DNA from: Helicobacter sp.
Lineage (GTDB): Bacteria > Campylobacterota > Campylobacteria > Campylobacterales > Helicobacteraceae
Direction of reading: 5' to 3'
Assembly: GCA_029264655.1 (NCBI GenBank)
Contig: JARHZY010000127.1
Coordinates: forward strand, 1-16,205
Length of the DNA: 16,205 nt
Both the position numbers and the translations under genes were made by a program. Every line of letters begins with the position of its first letter. Within the stretch, counting starts at the first letter, position 1. Below the pieces are notes generated by a model. That model was given only the letters and a program-made list of their open reading frames with translations, did no database searches and was not told where the DNA came from. Positions 8,394 through 15,775 of the stretch are shown here, one piece after another.

Positions 8394-9287
8394 ATGTTGT
8401 TACTTGGAATATGTTTTTATCTTGCAATTCCTATGCAATCGGAGAAAATTGTTTTTATCCCAAAGGGTTCAACAAAAGGAATTATAGCACATTTGCAACA
8501 CAAAGGCTATAAACTTAGTGCTATTGATGCTTATTTTTTGCGTCTCATTGGTAAGCCTCAAAGTGGTTGGATAGAGTTGCCTAGCCAAACATTAAGTAAA
8601 GCAGCTTTTTTATATGCACTCACAACCTCAAAGGCAGCAATGAAAAGTGTTACTTTAATTCCGGGCGAAACAAATTATTTTTTTTTAAGAGAGATTGCGA
8701 AAACATTTCATTTTGATATAGAAGAAATAGAGCAGCTTTATGCTAAATATGCACCTTATAGTGATGGTGTTATTTTTGCAGATACTTATAGTTTGCCTTA
8801 CCATGCAAACCCAGACTATATTATCCACACTCTAGTTACTCAATCTCTTGAAAAACATAAGGCACTTGCAAATAATTTACTTGGATATTATGACGAAAAA
8901 AAATGGTTTCAAATTATAGCAAAAGCTTCCATTATACAAAAAGAAGCTGCAAATATTACAGAAATGCCTTTTGTTGCTAGCGTTATAGATAACCGCATCG
9001 CAAAAAATATGCCATTGCAAATGGATGGTGCTTTAAATTATGATAAATATGCACATATCCGCATTACACCTGATAGAATCCGTAATGATACAAGCGAATT
9101 TAATACTTATAAGTATAGCGGTATTCCAAATACTCCAAGTGGTAGTGTAAGTATTGAAGCCATAAAAGCAGCAATACACCCAGCAAAAACAAATTATCTT
9201 TATTTTATGCGTAATAAGAGTGGTACACATGACTTTGTGGCAAGCTATCAGGAACATTTAAAAAATATCAAAAAGGTAAAAAATTAA
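8394..9287 (+). CDS. mltG: MltG (YceG-like), endolytic murein transglycosylase
   Basis: MltG cuts nascent peptidoglycan strands at the inner membrane and is thought to set glycan chain length. The 297-residue protein has a short N-terminal hydrophobic anchor (1-13) and then a LysM-like and YceG region. Family landmarks are VIFADTYSLP (126-135), ASIIQKEA (178-185), VIDNRIAKNMPLQMDG (197-212), and the C-terminal AAIHPAKTNYLYF and GTHDF. Residue 182 is Gln where the family often has Glu (SIxEKE), while E184 is kept. The frame stays open upstream to 8052, but that is antisense to the AsmA-like gene and has no start near the hydrophobic segment, so ATG 8394 is preferred. No strong ribosome-binding site precedes it. 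A 7-codon ORF (8371-8394) ends in TAATG over this start. Confidence 0.88.
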   Translation: MLLLGICFYLAIPMQSEKIVFIPKGSTKGIIAHLQHKGYKLSAIDAYFLRLIGKPQSGWIELPSQTLSKAAFLYALTTSKAAMKSVTLIPGETNYFFLREIAKTFHFDIEEIEQLYAKYAPYSDGVIFADTYSLPYHANPDYIIHTLVTQSLEKHKALANNLLGYYDEKKWFQIIAKASIIQKEAANITEMPFVASVIDNRIAKNMPLQMDGALNYDKYAHIRITPDRIRNDTSEFNTYKYSGIPNTPSGSVSIEAIKAAIHPAKTNYLYFMRNKSGTHDFVASYQEHLKNIKKVKN

Positions 9288-9293
9288 CACTTT

Positions 9294-9334
9294 TGATAAA
9301 TTTTGTGAATTTTTATCACATTTTAACTTTTTTT
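9294..9334 (+). terminator. Weak hairpin with T-tract after mltG
   Basis: TGATAAA (9294-9300) pairs with TTTATCA (9312-9318), followed by a T-rich stretch including seven Ts. The stem is A/T-rich and short, so termination efficiency is doubtful. It sits directly after the mltG stop. Confidence 0.3.
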
Positions 9335-9362
9335 AAGTGAATTTGTAAGAAAATTTGTTAAT

Positions 9363-9433
9363 CAAAGCGAAACGCAATGCACCTAATATTCCATAACTAT
9401 TTGTATGGATAGCTATATCTGTGTTTCACTTTG
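9363..9433 (+). promoter_or_regulatory. Near-perfect inverted repeat in the sucC upstream region
   Basis: CAAAGCGAAACGCA (9363-9376) and TGTGTTTCACTTTG (9420-9433) are inverted copies over 14 positions, with 12 Watson-Crick pairs, one G-U and one mismatch. The 43-nt spacer holds TATGGAT and TATATCT, either of which could be the -10 of the sucCD promoter. The right arm ends 20 nt before the sucC ribosome-binding site AGGAG (9453-9457). It could be a pair of operator half-sites around the promoter or an RNA leader stem. Function is inferred only. Confidence 0.4.
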
Positions 9434-9463
9434 TAATTCCTTCATGAAATTTAGGAGAACAGC

Positions 9464-10627
9464 ATGAATATACATGAATATCAAGGTAAGCAAGTTCTAA
9501 GGAAATATGGTGTTGCTACGCCTAGAGGGCGAGTCGCAAACAATGGATATGAAGCAAAATCTATTGCTAAAGAACTTGGTGGTAATGTATGGGTTGTGAA
9601 AGCACAAATCCATGCGGGCGGTAGAGGTAAGGCAGGTGGTGTTAAGCTTGCCAAAAGCATTGATGAAGTTTCATCGCTAACAGATTCTATGCTAGGCATG
9701 ACACTTGTAACGCACCAAACAGGACCAGCAGGTAAGAAAGTAGGGCGAGTGTATATAGAAGAGGGATTAGATATTAAAAAAGAATTTTATATCGCTGTTG
9801 TGCTTGATAGGGGACTTGAGATGCCAATTTTCATTGCTTCAACAGAAGGAGGCATGGAAATTGAAGAAGTTGCAGAAAAAAGCCCAGAAAAAATTATTAA
9901 AGTAGCGATTGATCCAACAATCGGATTTCGTTCATTCCATGCACTTGAACTAGCAATTGGTTTAGGACTTACAAAAGAACAACAAAAACCATTTGGCAAG
10001 TTTGCAAAAGCTCTGTATGATGTATTTATTAATGAGGATGCAGAGCAAGTAGAAATAAATCCTATGATTTTGACAGGTGATGGTAATTTCTTAGCACTTG
10101 ATGCAAAGTTAGGATTTGATAATAATGCACTTTATAGACACGCTGACATTGTTGCTATGAGAGATTTTACAGAAGAAGAGCCTAGTGAAATTGAAGCAAG
10201 TGAAAGCAATTTAAGTTATGTAAAGCTAGAGGGCAATGTTGGTTGCATGGTAAATGGAGCAGGGCTTGCGATGGCTACTATGGATATTATTAAATATGAA
10301 GGCGGGCAGCCAGCAAATTTTCTTGATGTTGGTGGTGGTGCAAATCCTACAACAGTTGCAAAAGGCTTTGAAATTATCTTAAAAGATAAGAATGTAAAAG
10401 CTATTTTTGTTAATATTTTTGGCGGTATTGTGCAATGCGATAGAGTAGCAAATGGTATTATTGAAGCTACAAAAATTACAAGCGTTGAAGTTCCTGTTGT
10501 AGTAAGATTAGATGGAACAAATGCGGAAAAAGCAAAAGAGATTCTAAAAGGTGCTGGGATAAAAAATCTTATTGCAGCAGAGAATCTAAAAGATGGTGCA
10601 CAAAAAGTAGTAGCAGCGGCAAAATAA
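9464..10627 (+). CDS. sucC: Succinyl-CoA synthetase, beta subunit (ADP/GDP-forming)
   Basis: With SucD this converts succinyl-CoA, phosphate and ADP or GDP into succinate, CoA and ATP or GTP in the TCA cycle. The 387-residue length matches E. coli SucC (388). Residues 1-220 form the ATP-grasp domain, starting MNIHEYQGKQVLRKYG, with the nucleotide-binding KAQIHAGGRGKAGGV (46-60). The Mg-binding N199 and D213 fall at the same numbers as in E. coli. The C-terminal CoA-ligase domain carries GGANPTT and VNIFGGIVQCDRVANGI. The start is fixed by AGGAG with 6-nt spacing. sucD follows after 35 nt, so the two form an operon. Nucleotide preference cannot be read from sequence with certainty. Confidence 0.97.
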   Translation: MNIHEYQGKQVLRKYGVATPRGRVANNGYEAKSIAKELGGNVWVVKAQIHAGGRGKAGGVKLAKSIDEVSSLTDSMLGMTLVTHQTGPAGKKVGRVYIEEGLDIKKEFYIAVVLDRGLEMPIFIASTEGGMEIEEVAEKSPEKIIKVAIDPTIGFRSFHALELAIGLGLTKEQQKPFGKFAKALYDVFINEDAEQVEINPMILTGDGNFLALDAKLGFDNNALYRHADIVAMRDFTEEEPSEIEASESNLSYVKLEGNVGCMVNGAGLAMATMDIIKYEGGQPANFLDVGGGANPTTVAKGFEIILKDKNVKAIFVNIFGGIVQCDRVANGIIEATKITSVEVPVVVRLDGTNAEKAKEILKGAGIKNLIAAENLKDGAQKVVAAAK

Positions 10628-10662
10628 AATGCTAAATAAAAAGATAATTATAAGGATAAAAA

Positions 10663-11553
10663 ATGAGTATTCTCGTAAATAAAAATACAAAGGTAATTGT
10701 TCAGGGTTTCACAGGCAAGGAAGGAAGTTTCCATAGCGAGCAATGCATGGCTTATGGGACAAATATTGTAGGCGGTGTTACACCCAATAAGGGTGGCACA
10801 GAGCATTTAGGAAAACCTGTATTTAATACCGTCAAAGAAGCAGTAGCAAAAACAGGTGCAGACGTGAGTATGATTTTTGTTCCACCGGCTTTTGTAGCAG
10901 ATGCTATTATTGAAGCGGCTGCAGGTGGTATTAAATTGGCTGTTGTTATTACAGAGGGTGCACCAACGAAAGATATTATGTTTGCAAAAATATTTGCAAA
11001 AAAACAAGGTATGGATATGATTGGTCCAAATTGCCCCGGAATCATTACAAGCGATGAATGCAAAATTGGTATTATGCCCGGTTATATCTTTAGAAAGGCA
11101 CAAACAAATGTAGGGTTGATTTCAAAAAGCGGAACCCTTACTTATGAAAGTGCAAACCAGCTTGTAACACAAGGTTTAGGTATATCAACTGCAGTCGGTA
11201 TAGGTGGAGACCCTATCATTGGCTTAAGTTATAAACAAATTTTACCTTTATTTGAAGCCGACCCAGAAACAAAAGCAATTGTTATGGTTGGTGAAATCGG
11301 CGGTAGTCTTGAAATCGATGCAGCTGCTTTTATTAAAGAGCATATTAAAAAACCAGTTGTTGCTTTCATTTCTGGAGCTACTGCACCAAAAGGTAAGAGA
11401 ATGGGGCATGCAGGTGCAATTGTAAGTGGTGGTAAAGGTACAGCCGCAGAAAAGCAAGAGGCATTGCGTGCAGCTGGTGTTATGGTAGCAGAAAGTCCTG
11501 CAGTTATTGGTGAAACCATGAAAAAACTTTTAGCCGATAAAGGTGTGATATAG
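10663..11553 (+). CDS. sucD: Succinyl-CoA synthetase, alpha subunit
   Basis: SucD binds CoA and carries the phosphohistidine intermediate. The 296 residues compare with 289 in E. coli. The N-terminal CoA-binding Rossmann domain includes GFTGKEGSFH (15-24) and ends near GPNCPGI (121-127). The active-site histidine is H249 in GHAGAIVSGG, and the conserved glutamate is in GEIGG (210-214). AAGGAT lies 5 nt before the ATG. Downstream there is a 200-nt gap with its own -10 box before oorD, so sucCD and oorDABC may be both co-transcribed and separately controlled. Confidence 0.97.
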   Translation: MSILVNKNTKVIVQGFTGKEGSFHSEQCMAYGTNIVGGVTPNKGGTEHLGKPVFNTVKEAVAKTGADVSMIFVPPAFVADAIIEAAAGGIKLAVVITEGAPTKDIMFAKIFAKKQGMDMIGPNCPGIITSDECKIGIMPGYIFRKAQTNVGLISKSGTLTYESANQLVTQGLGISTAVGIGGDPIIGLSYKQILPLFEADPETKAIVMVGEIGGSLEIDAAAFIKEHIKKPVVAFISGATAPKGKRMGHAGAIVSGGKGTAAEKQEALRAAGVMVAESPAVIGETMKKLLADKGVI

Positions 11554-11681
11554 CCATCAAAAAAAAACTTAAAAATGCGATTAATTTAGCATATTGATTT
11601 AATATTAAAGTATAAAATAGAATATTTTTTACTACTATATGAATTTATAGAGCGTATATTATCGCATATGATAGCTTATTG

Positions 11682-11687
11682 TATAAT
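11682..11687 (+). promoter_or_regulatory. Putative -10 box of oorDABC
   Basis: A perfect TATAAT, preceded by TTG, lies 67 nt before the oorD ATG in an otherwise empty, very AT-rich 200-nt gap. No -35 match is seen at 17 nt. Transcription would start near 11694. Confidence 0.5.
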
Positions 11688-11753
11688 GAAGTATGGTTTG
11701 CAAAAAATGTGTAAGTTAGAAATAAACCCAAAATTCAAATAAGGAGAATCTAA

Positions 11754-12086
11754 ATGTCAGATGTTTTAATGCCTGAAAACACACCTGTGTGGGTCAATGA
11801 AGCACGTTGTAAAGCTTGTGATATTTGCGTTTCGCGGTGTCCTGCTGGCGTGTTGGCAATGCAACTTGATGCACACAAAGTCTTAGGCAAAATTGTAAGG
11901 GTAATGTATCCACAAAGTTGTATTGGCTGTATGGAGTGCGAATTGCATTGTCCAGATTTTGCCATCACTGTTGCAGATAGAAAGCAATTTAAATTTGCAA
12001 AAACAGATAAAGTAGCTCAAGAAAGAGCAGAAAAAATCAAAGCAAATAGATTTATGGCGATTGAGGAGGATGCAAATAATGCGTGA
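11754..12086 (+). CDS. oorD: 2-oxoglutarate:acceptor oxidoreductase, delta (ferredoxin-like) subunit
   Basis: This 110-residue protein has two [4Fe-4S] binding motifs. The first is C19, C22, C25, C29 (CKACDICVSRCP) and the second is C56, C59, C62, C66 (CIGCMECELHCP). It passes electrons from the catalytic OorAB unit to an external low-potential acceptor, usually ferredoxin or flavodoxin. The C-terminal 30 residues are charged and helical with no cluster ligand. AAGGAG with 7-nt spacing supports the ATG. It overlaps oorA by 8 nt and is the first gene of oorDABC. Confidence 0.95.
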   Translation: MSDVLMPENTPVWVNEARCKACDICVSRCPAGVLAMQLDAHKVLGKIVRVMYPQSCIGCMECELHCPDFAITVADRKQFKFAKTDKVAQERAEKIKANRFMAIEEDANNA

Positions 12087-13209
12087 AGTAATTACGGGTG
12101 GCAATGAATTAGTTGCAATGGGTGCAATTGATGCTGGATGTAAATTTTATGGTGGCTATCCCATAACTCCAAGTTCTGATGTAATGCATGAGATGGCACA
12201 TTTATTACCACACCATGGCGGTAATTTTATTCAAATGGAAGATGAGATTAGTGGAATATCAGTTGCACTTGGTGCTTCTATGAGTGGTGTAAAAGCAATG
12301 ACAGGGAGTTCAGGACCGGGTATTTCACTCAAAGCAGAACAAATTGGATTGGGCTATATGGCAGAGATTCCATTAGTTATTGTAAATGTTATGCGTTTGG
12401 GTCCATCTACAGGTATGCCAACTAGAGTAGGGCAGGGCGATGTAGCATTTGCTAAACACCCAACACATGGTGATTACAAATCTATTGCTTTAGCACCAGG
12501 AACTTTAGAAGAAGCTTATACACAAAGTGTTCGTGCTTTTAATTTGGCAGAAGAGTTTATGCAACCTGTATTTTTATTGCTTGATGAAACATTGGGACAT
12601 ATGTATGGAAAAACACAAATTCCAACACTTGAGGAAATCCAAAAAAGCAATAAAACAAGAAAACAATTTGATGGAGATCCAAAGGATTATAAACCTTATG
12701 GTGTAGGTGCAGATGAACCCGCTATACTTAATCCTTTTTTTAAGGGTTATCGCTATCATATTACAGGTTTGCATCATGGTGCAATTGGCTTTCCAACAGA
12801 AAATGCAGCCGAAGGGCAAGCTTTAATTGATAGATTATTTAATAAGGTTGAGAGCAAAGCTGATTATTTAAGCAATAATGAAGAGTTGTATCTTGAAGAT
12901 GCTGAAATAGCAATTATTGCATATGGAAGTGCTACCTTAGGTATTAAAGAAGCATTGCATGAATTGCGTAATACTAATGATATTAAAGCAGGATTATTTC
13001 GTCCTATTACGATTTGGCCAAGCCCAGAAAAAGAATTGAAAAAAATAGGCGAAAGATTCAAAAAGATTCTAATGGTAGAATTAAATAAAGGGCAATATCG
13101 TGAAGAAGTTGAGCGTATATTAGGGCGTAGGGTAGAATTTATGGGACGTGCAAATGGACGTACTATAGCACCCAATGAAATCATTGAGAAATTACGCACT
13201 ATGAAATAA
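12079..13209 (+). CDS. oorA: 2-oxoglutarate:acceptor oxidoreductase, alpha subunit
   Basis: OorA is the PYR-domain subunit that, with OorB, oxidatively decarboxylates 2-oxoglutarate to succinyl-CoA. It replaces the 2-oxoglutarate dehydrogenase complex in these microaerophiles. The 376-residue form starts at ATG 12079, which has a GAGGAGGA ribosome-binding site (12063-12070) eight nt upstream and overlaps the oorD end. A TTG at 12061 would add six residues but lies at the ribosome-binding site, so it is unlikely. Landmarks are YPITPSS (27-33), MTGSSGPGISLKAE (73-86) and LGPSTGMPTRVGQGD (107-121), then a C-terminal transketolase-like domain (about 270-375) with IAIIAYGSATLGIKEAL. Confidence 0.96.
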   Translation: MREVITGGNELVAMGAIDAGCKFYGGYPITPSSDVMHEMAHLLPHHGGNFIQMEDEISGISVALGASMSGVKAMTGSSGPGISLKAEQIGLGYMAEIPLVIVNVMRLGPSTGMPTRVGQGDVAFAKHPTHGDYKSIALAPGTLEEAYTQSVRAFNLAEEFMQPVFLLLDETLGHMYGKTQIPTLEEIQKSNKTRKQFDGDPKDYKPYGVGADEPAILNPFFKGYRYHITGLHHGAIGFPTENAAEGQALIDRLFNKVESKADYLSNNEELYLEDAEIAIIAYGSATLGIKEALHELRNTNDIKAGLFRPITIWPSPEKELKKIGERFKKILMVELNKGQYREEVERILGRRVEFMGRANGRTIAPNEIIEKLRTMK

Positions 13210-13232
13210 TAAAGTTGATAAAGGAAGAGAAA

Positions 13233-14063
13233 ATGGCTTTTAATTATGATGAATATTTACGCGTAGAAAAAATGCCAACACTTTGGTGTTGGGGTTGTGG
13301 TGATGGTGTCATCTTAAAGAGTATTATACGTGCTATTGATGCAGTAGGATGGAATATGGATGATGTGTGTCTAGTAAGTGGGATTGGTTGTAGTGGGCGT
13401 ATGAGTTCTTATGTGAATTGCAATACCGTACATACAACACATGGTAGAACTTTGGCTTATGCAACAGGTATTAAGCTTGCAAATCCAGAAAAACATGTTA
13501 TTGTAGTAAGTGGTGATGGTGATAGTCTAGCAATTGGCGGCAATCATACAATACACGCTTGTCGGAGAAATATTGATATTAATCATATTATTGTTAATAA
13601 TTTCATTTATGGTTTAACAAATTCACAAACTTCACCTACAACACCAAAAGGTTTTTGGACTGTTACAGCACCAGGTGGCAATATAGACAACCAGTTTGAT
13701 ATTTGTGAGTTAGGTATGGCTGCAGGTGCTACATTTGTTGCAAGAGAAAGTGTATTAGACCCAAAAAAAATCGAAAAAGTATTGGTTGAAGGCTTTAAGC
13801 ATAAAGGTTTTAGTTTATTTGATATTAATTCAAATTGCCATGTAAATCTTGGACGAAAAAATAAAATGCTAGAAGCCACTGATATGCTTAAATGGTTAGA
13901 TTCTAGAATCTTGCCAAAGCGTAAATATGATGAGCTAAGTGATGAAGAGAAAAAAGGTAAATTCCCAACAGGCATTTTAAAACATGATAAAGAAGCACAA
14001 GAGTATTGCGAAGCTTATGCGGAATATAAAGCTAAAGTAACTGCAAAAAAAGGAGGGCATTAA
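13233..14063 (+). CDS. oorB: 2-oxoglutarate:acceptor oxidoreductase, beta (TPP-binding) subunit
   Basis: OorB holds thiamine diphosphate and the catalytic [4Fe-4S] cluster. The 276-residue protein has the TPP motif GDGDSLAIGGNH (94-105) with the downstream Asn pair in VNNFIYG (121-127). Four cysteines, C19 and C22 (LWCWGCGDG), C53 (IGCSGR) and C202 (NSNCHVN), are placed as the cluster ligands of other OFOR beta subunits. ATG 13233 is preferred over a TTG at 13215 because AAGGA (13221-13225) sits 7 nt before it; the TTG would put that site inside the gene. It begins 23 nt after oorA, and its stop shares one base with the oorC start. Confidence 0.96.
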   Translation: MAFNYDEYLRVEKMPTLWCWGCGDGVILKSIIRAIDAVGWNMDDVCLVSGIGCSGRMSSYVNCNTVHTTHGRTLAYATGIKLANPEKHVIVVSGDGDSLAIGGNHTIHACRRNIDINHIIVNNFIYGLTNSQTSPTTPKGFWTVTAPGGNIDNQFDICELGMAAGATFVARESVLDPKKIEKVLVEGFKHKGFSLFDINSNCHVNLGRKNKMLEATDMLKWLDSRILPKRKYDELSDEEKKGKFPTGILKHDKEAQEYCEAYAEYKAKVTAKKGGH

Positions 14064-14617
14064 TGGAACATCAATTGCGATTTACAGGTGTTGGTGGACA
14101 AGGTGTCCTTCTGGCAGGTGAGATTTTAGCTGAAGCAAAAATTAGAGGTGGAGGCTATGGTGTTAAAGCTTCAACTTATACAAGTCAAGTGCGTGGTGGT
14201 CCAACAAAGGTAGATATATTGCTTGATAGCGAAGAAATTCTTTATCCCTATGCTATGGATGGCAATATAGACTTTATGTTGTCAGTGGCACAAATGAGTT
14301 ATGATATTTATAAATCTGGGATAAAAAAGCAAGGTATAGTTGTCTTAGAACCAAACCTTGTTAAACCAACAGATGAAGATAGAGCTATGTTTAAAATCTA
14401 TGAGATTCCAATTATTACGATTGCTAAAGAAGAAGTTGGAAATGTGGTTACACAAAGTGTTGTAGCCCTTGCTGCTACCGTTACATTTACGAACTGTGTG
14501 CCTGAAGAATTGGTTATTGAAACAATGTTAAGCAAAGTTCCCGCAAAAGTTGCAGATGTTAATAAAAAAGCATATGAGCTTGGCAAAAAGTATGCACTTG
14601 AATGTTTAGCAAAGTAA
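14063..14617 (+). CDS. oorC: 2-oxoglutarate:acceptor oxidoreductase, gamma subunit
   Basis: This 184-residue protein is the pyruvate/ketoisovalerate oxidoreductase gamma domain, the CoA-handling part of the oor enzyme. It shows the family start LRFTGVGGQGVLLAGEILAE, with GVGGQG at 9-14, and the YTSQVRGGPTKVDI segment (39-52). The ATG overlaps the oorB stop as TAATG and has GGAGG shortly upstream, which implies translational coupling. It is the last gene of the operon and is followed by a strong hairpin. There is no frameshift, and its length is normal. Confidence 0.95.
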   Translation: MEHQLRFTGVGGQGVLLAGEILAEAKIRGGGYGVKASTYTSQVRGGPTKVDILLDSEEILYPYAMDGNIDFMLSVAQMSYDIYKSGIKKQGIVVLEPNLVKPTDEDRAMFKIYEIPIITIAKEEVGNVVTQSVVALAATVTFTNCVPEELVIETMLSKVPAKVADVNKKAYELGKKYALECLAK

Positions 14618-14646
14618 TAATAACCACTAAAAGAGAAATTACTATT

Positions 14647-14672
14647 ACACAAGGATTTTTGAATCCTTGTGT
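14647..14672 (+). terminator. Intrinsic terminator of the oor operon
   Basis: ACACAAGGATT (14647-14657) and AATCCTTGTGT (14662-14672) form a perfect 11-bp stem with a TTTG loop, followed by TCTTTCC. It begins 30 nt after the oorC stop. The T-tract is interrupted but the stem is the strongest hairpin in the window. Confidence 0.8.
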
Positions 14673-14810
14673 TCTTTCCTATGTTTAAAAAACTAAATAT
14701 TTTTTTATAAAATTAGCCATTTTATGTTAAGTTCTAAATTTTACTACTCATATTTTCTATATTTCATATTTTTTTAGCAGAATATTAATAATTAATTAAT
14801 CAAAAGCTAT

Positions 14811-14880
14811 TACAATGCATTGTGAAACTTTTACACGAGTTAAACATGAATATGTTACAAGAATAACTAGTTGTAAAAGT
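14811..14880 (+). promoter_or_regulatory. Candidate operator array / leader structure of the HTH gene
   Basis: A perfect 12-bp palindrome, ACAATGCATTGT (14812-14823), overlaps a -10-like TACAAT (14811-14816). Next, ACTTTTACA (14827-14835) and TGTAAAAGT (14872-14880) form a perfect 9-bp inverted repeat that encloses AGTT/AACT and AACAT/ATGTT pairs. Overall, the motif TTACAA or its complement TTGTAA/TTGTGA occurs five times between 14810 and 14877 (one copy TTACAC). Either a multi-site operator for the adjacent regulator or a structured RNA leader would fit. Confidence 0.45.
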
Positions 14881-14902
14881 AATTTTAAAAAGTGAAGTTA
14901 TT

Positions 14903-15163
14903 ATGACGATTGAAAATTTTGAAAAACAGCTGAAAATGCTGAAACTGAAGAAAAAAGAATTTGCGGCAATGGTAAATGTAGGATACACGGGTGTTGTAGG
15001 TTGGAATTCACGAGGTGCAACACCGGAATGGGTGGATAGTTGGCTTGCAAACTATGCAAAAGCAAGAAAATATGATGAAATACGTCGGATTATTGAAGAT
15101 AAACTTGCAGCAGATGACAGGGAAGATGATAAGGCACAGATCTATGGGGGCATGAATATTTGA
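14903..15163 (+). CDS. Small helix-turn-helix DNA-binding protein
   Basis: This 86-residue protein looks like a single-domain phage-repressor-type or XRE-like HTH protein. Residues 6-50 carry the fold: first helix FEKQLKMLKL, second helix KKEFAAMVN (17-25), turn, then a recognition helix around YTGVVGWNSRG (28-38), followed by WVDSWLANYAKA. The tail (55-80) is charged. There is no sensor or catalytic domain. The ATG has a purine-rich AGTGAAG upstream. Its upstream region is full of inverted repeats, which suggests autoregulation, but no regulated partner gene is adjacent. It is less A/T-rich than the DNA on both sides. Its regulon and function are unknown. Confidence 0.75.
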   Translation: MTIENFEKQLKMLKLKKKEFAAMVNVGYTGVVGWNSRGATPEWVDSWLANYAKARKYDEIRRIIEDKLAADDREDDKAQIYGGMNI

Positions 15164-15222
15164 AGTTCTATCCATAGTAAAAAGTAGTCATTGGGAATAT
15201 AATGCCGAAATTTTTGCTATAT

Positions 15223-15246
15223 AACTATTTAAACTTAATAGTTTTT
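15223..15246 (+). terminator. Weak terminator-like hairpin after the HTH gene
   Basis: AACTATT (15223-15229) pairs with AATAGTT (15237-15243), followed by further Ts. The stem is seven pairs, almost all A-T. Confidence 0.3.
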
Positions 15247-15422
15247 ATAAAATAATCTCGTTAGTTTTCATATTTTATTTACATAAATAAACAAAATAGA
15301 AAATTGAGTATTTATGTTAAAGGAATGTTGATGGTTTGTGTTGTAATATAAAATAACAAAATAAAACCATATAACATATGATAAAACATTGATTATCTTA
15401 GATAAAATGGTTAGGCTATTTC

Positions 15423-15474
15423 AAATATCTCTACATATTTGCTTATAATATATGCTATAACAAGAGAGATATTT
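15423..15474. repeat. 10-bp perfect inverted repeat enclosing a TATAAT
   Basis: AAATATCTCT (15423-15432) and AGAGATATTT (15465-15474) are exact inverted copies separated by 32 nt. The spacer holds TATAAT at 15444-15449. The right arm overlaps a direct repeat: AGATATTTA occurs at 15467 and again at 15485. The only ORF after it is MCF-stop. Confidence 0.5.
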
Positions 15475-15738
15475 ATGTGTTTTTAGATATTTACTTTTAA
15501 GCAAAAGAAAGGTATTATGCAATAGTTTAAGGCTTTTAATAAAGTGCAATAAAACTCAAAAATGAAATACTTTATACTAAGTAGTATATATCCGGGATTG
15601 CATAATAAAAATATATGAAAACTTTAATTTTCAACTTTTTATTTTTTCACTAAAGTATGCCCTATTTTAAGTTTAAGATACCTTATAAAAAATACATACA
15701 CTTCAAGGAATTTAACTTAAAAATCAATAAATATTATG

Positions 15739-15744
15739 TATAAT
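15739..15744 (+). promoter_or_regulatory. Putative -10 box of the 117-residue ORF
   Basis: A perfect TATAAT lies 31 nt before the ATG at 15776, with AAGGA (15763-15767) between them. This spacing is normal for a short-leader promoter. Confidence 0.45.
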
Positions 15745-15775
15745 TCCATATAAGCTATTTTTAAGGAAATACTTC

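Larger units (their letters stand above)
15164..15775. other. 612-nt AT-rich intergenic region with inverted repeats, no ORF
   Basis: No frame of useful length with a ribosome-binding site is present. It holds a weak terminator-like stem (15223-15246), a 10-bp inverted repeat around a TATAAT (15423-15474), a 6-bp hairpin TATACT/AGTATA near 15575-15595, an A/T hairpin with a T-tail near 15615-15650, and the -10 of the next gene. A small RNA is possible but unproven. Confidence 0.45.

Noticed and set aside
11559..11567. A9 tract after sucD as a phase-variation site
   Set aside because: Runs of 8-9 A or T are common throughout this AT-rich window, and this one is intergenic with no gene frame or promoter spacing depending on it.
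12061..12078. TTG start for oorA
   Set aside because: It lies on the ribosome-binding site GAGGAGGA that serves ATG 12079.
13215..13232. TTG start for oorB
   Set aside because: The AAGGA site at 13221-13225 would be inside the gene, and ATG 13233 has ideal spacing and the family N-terminus.
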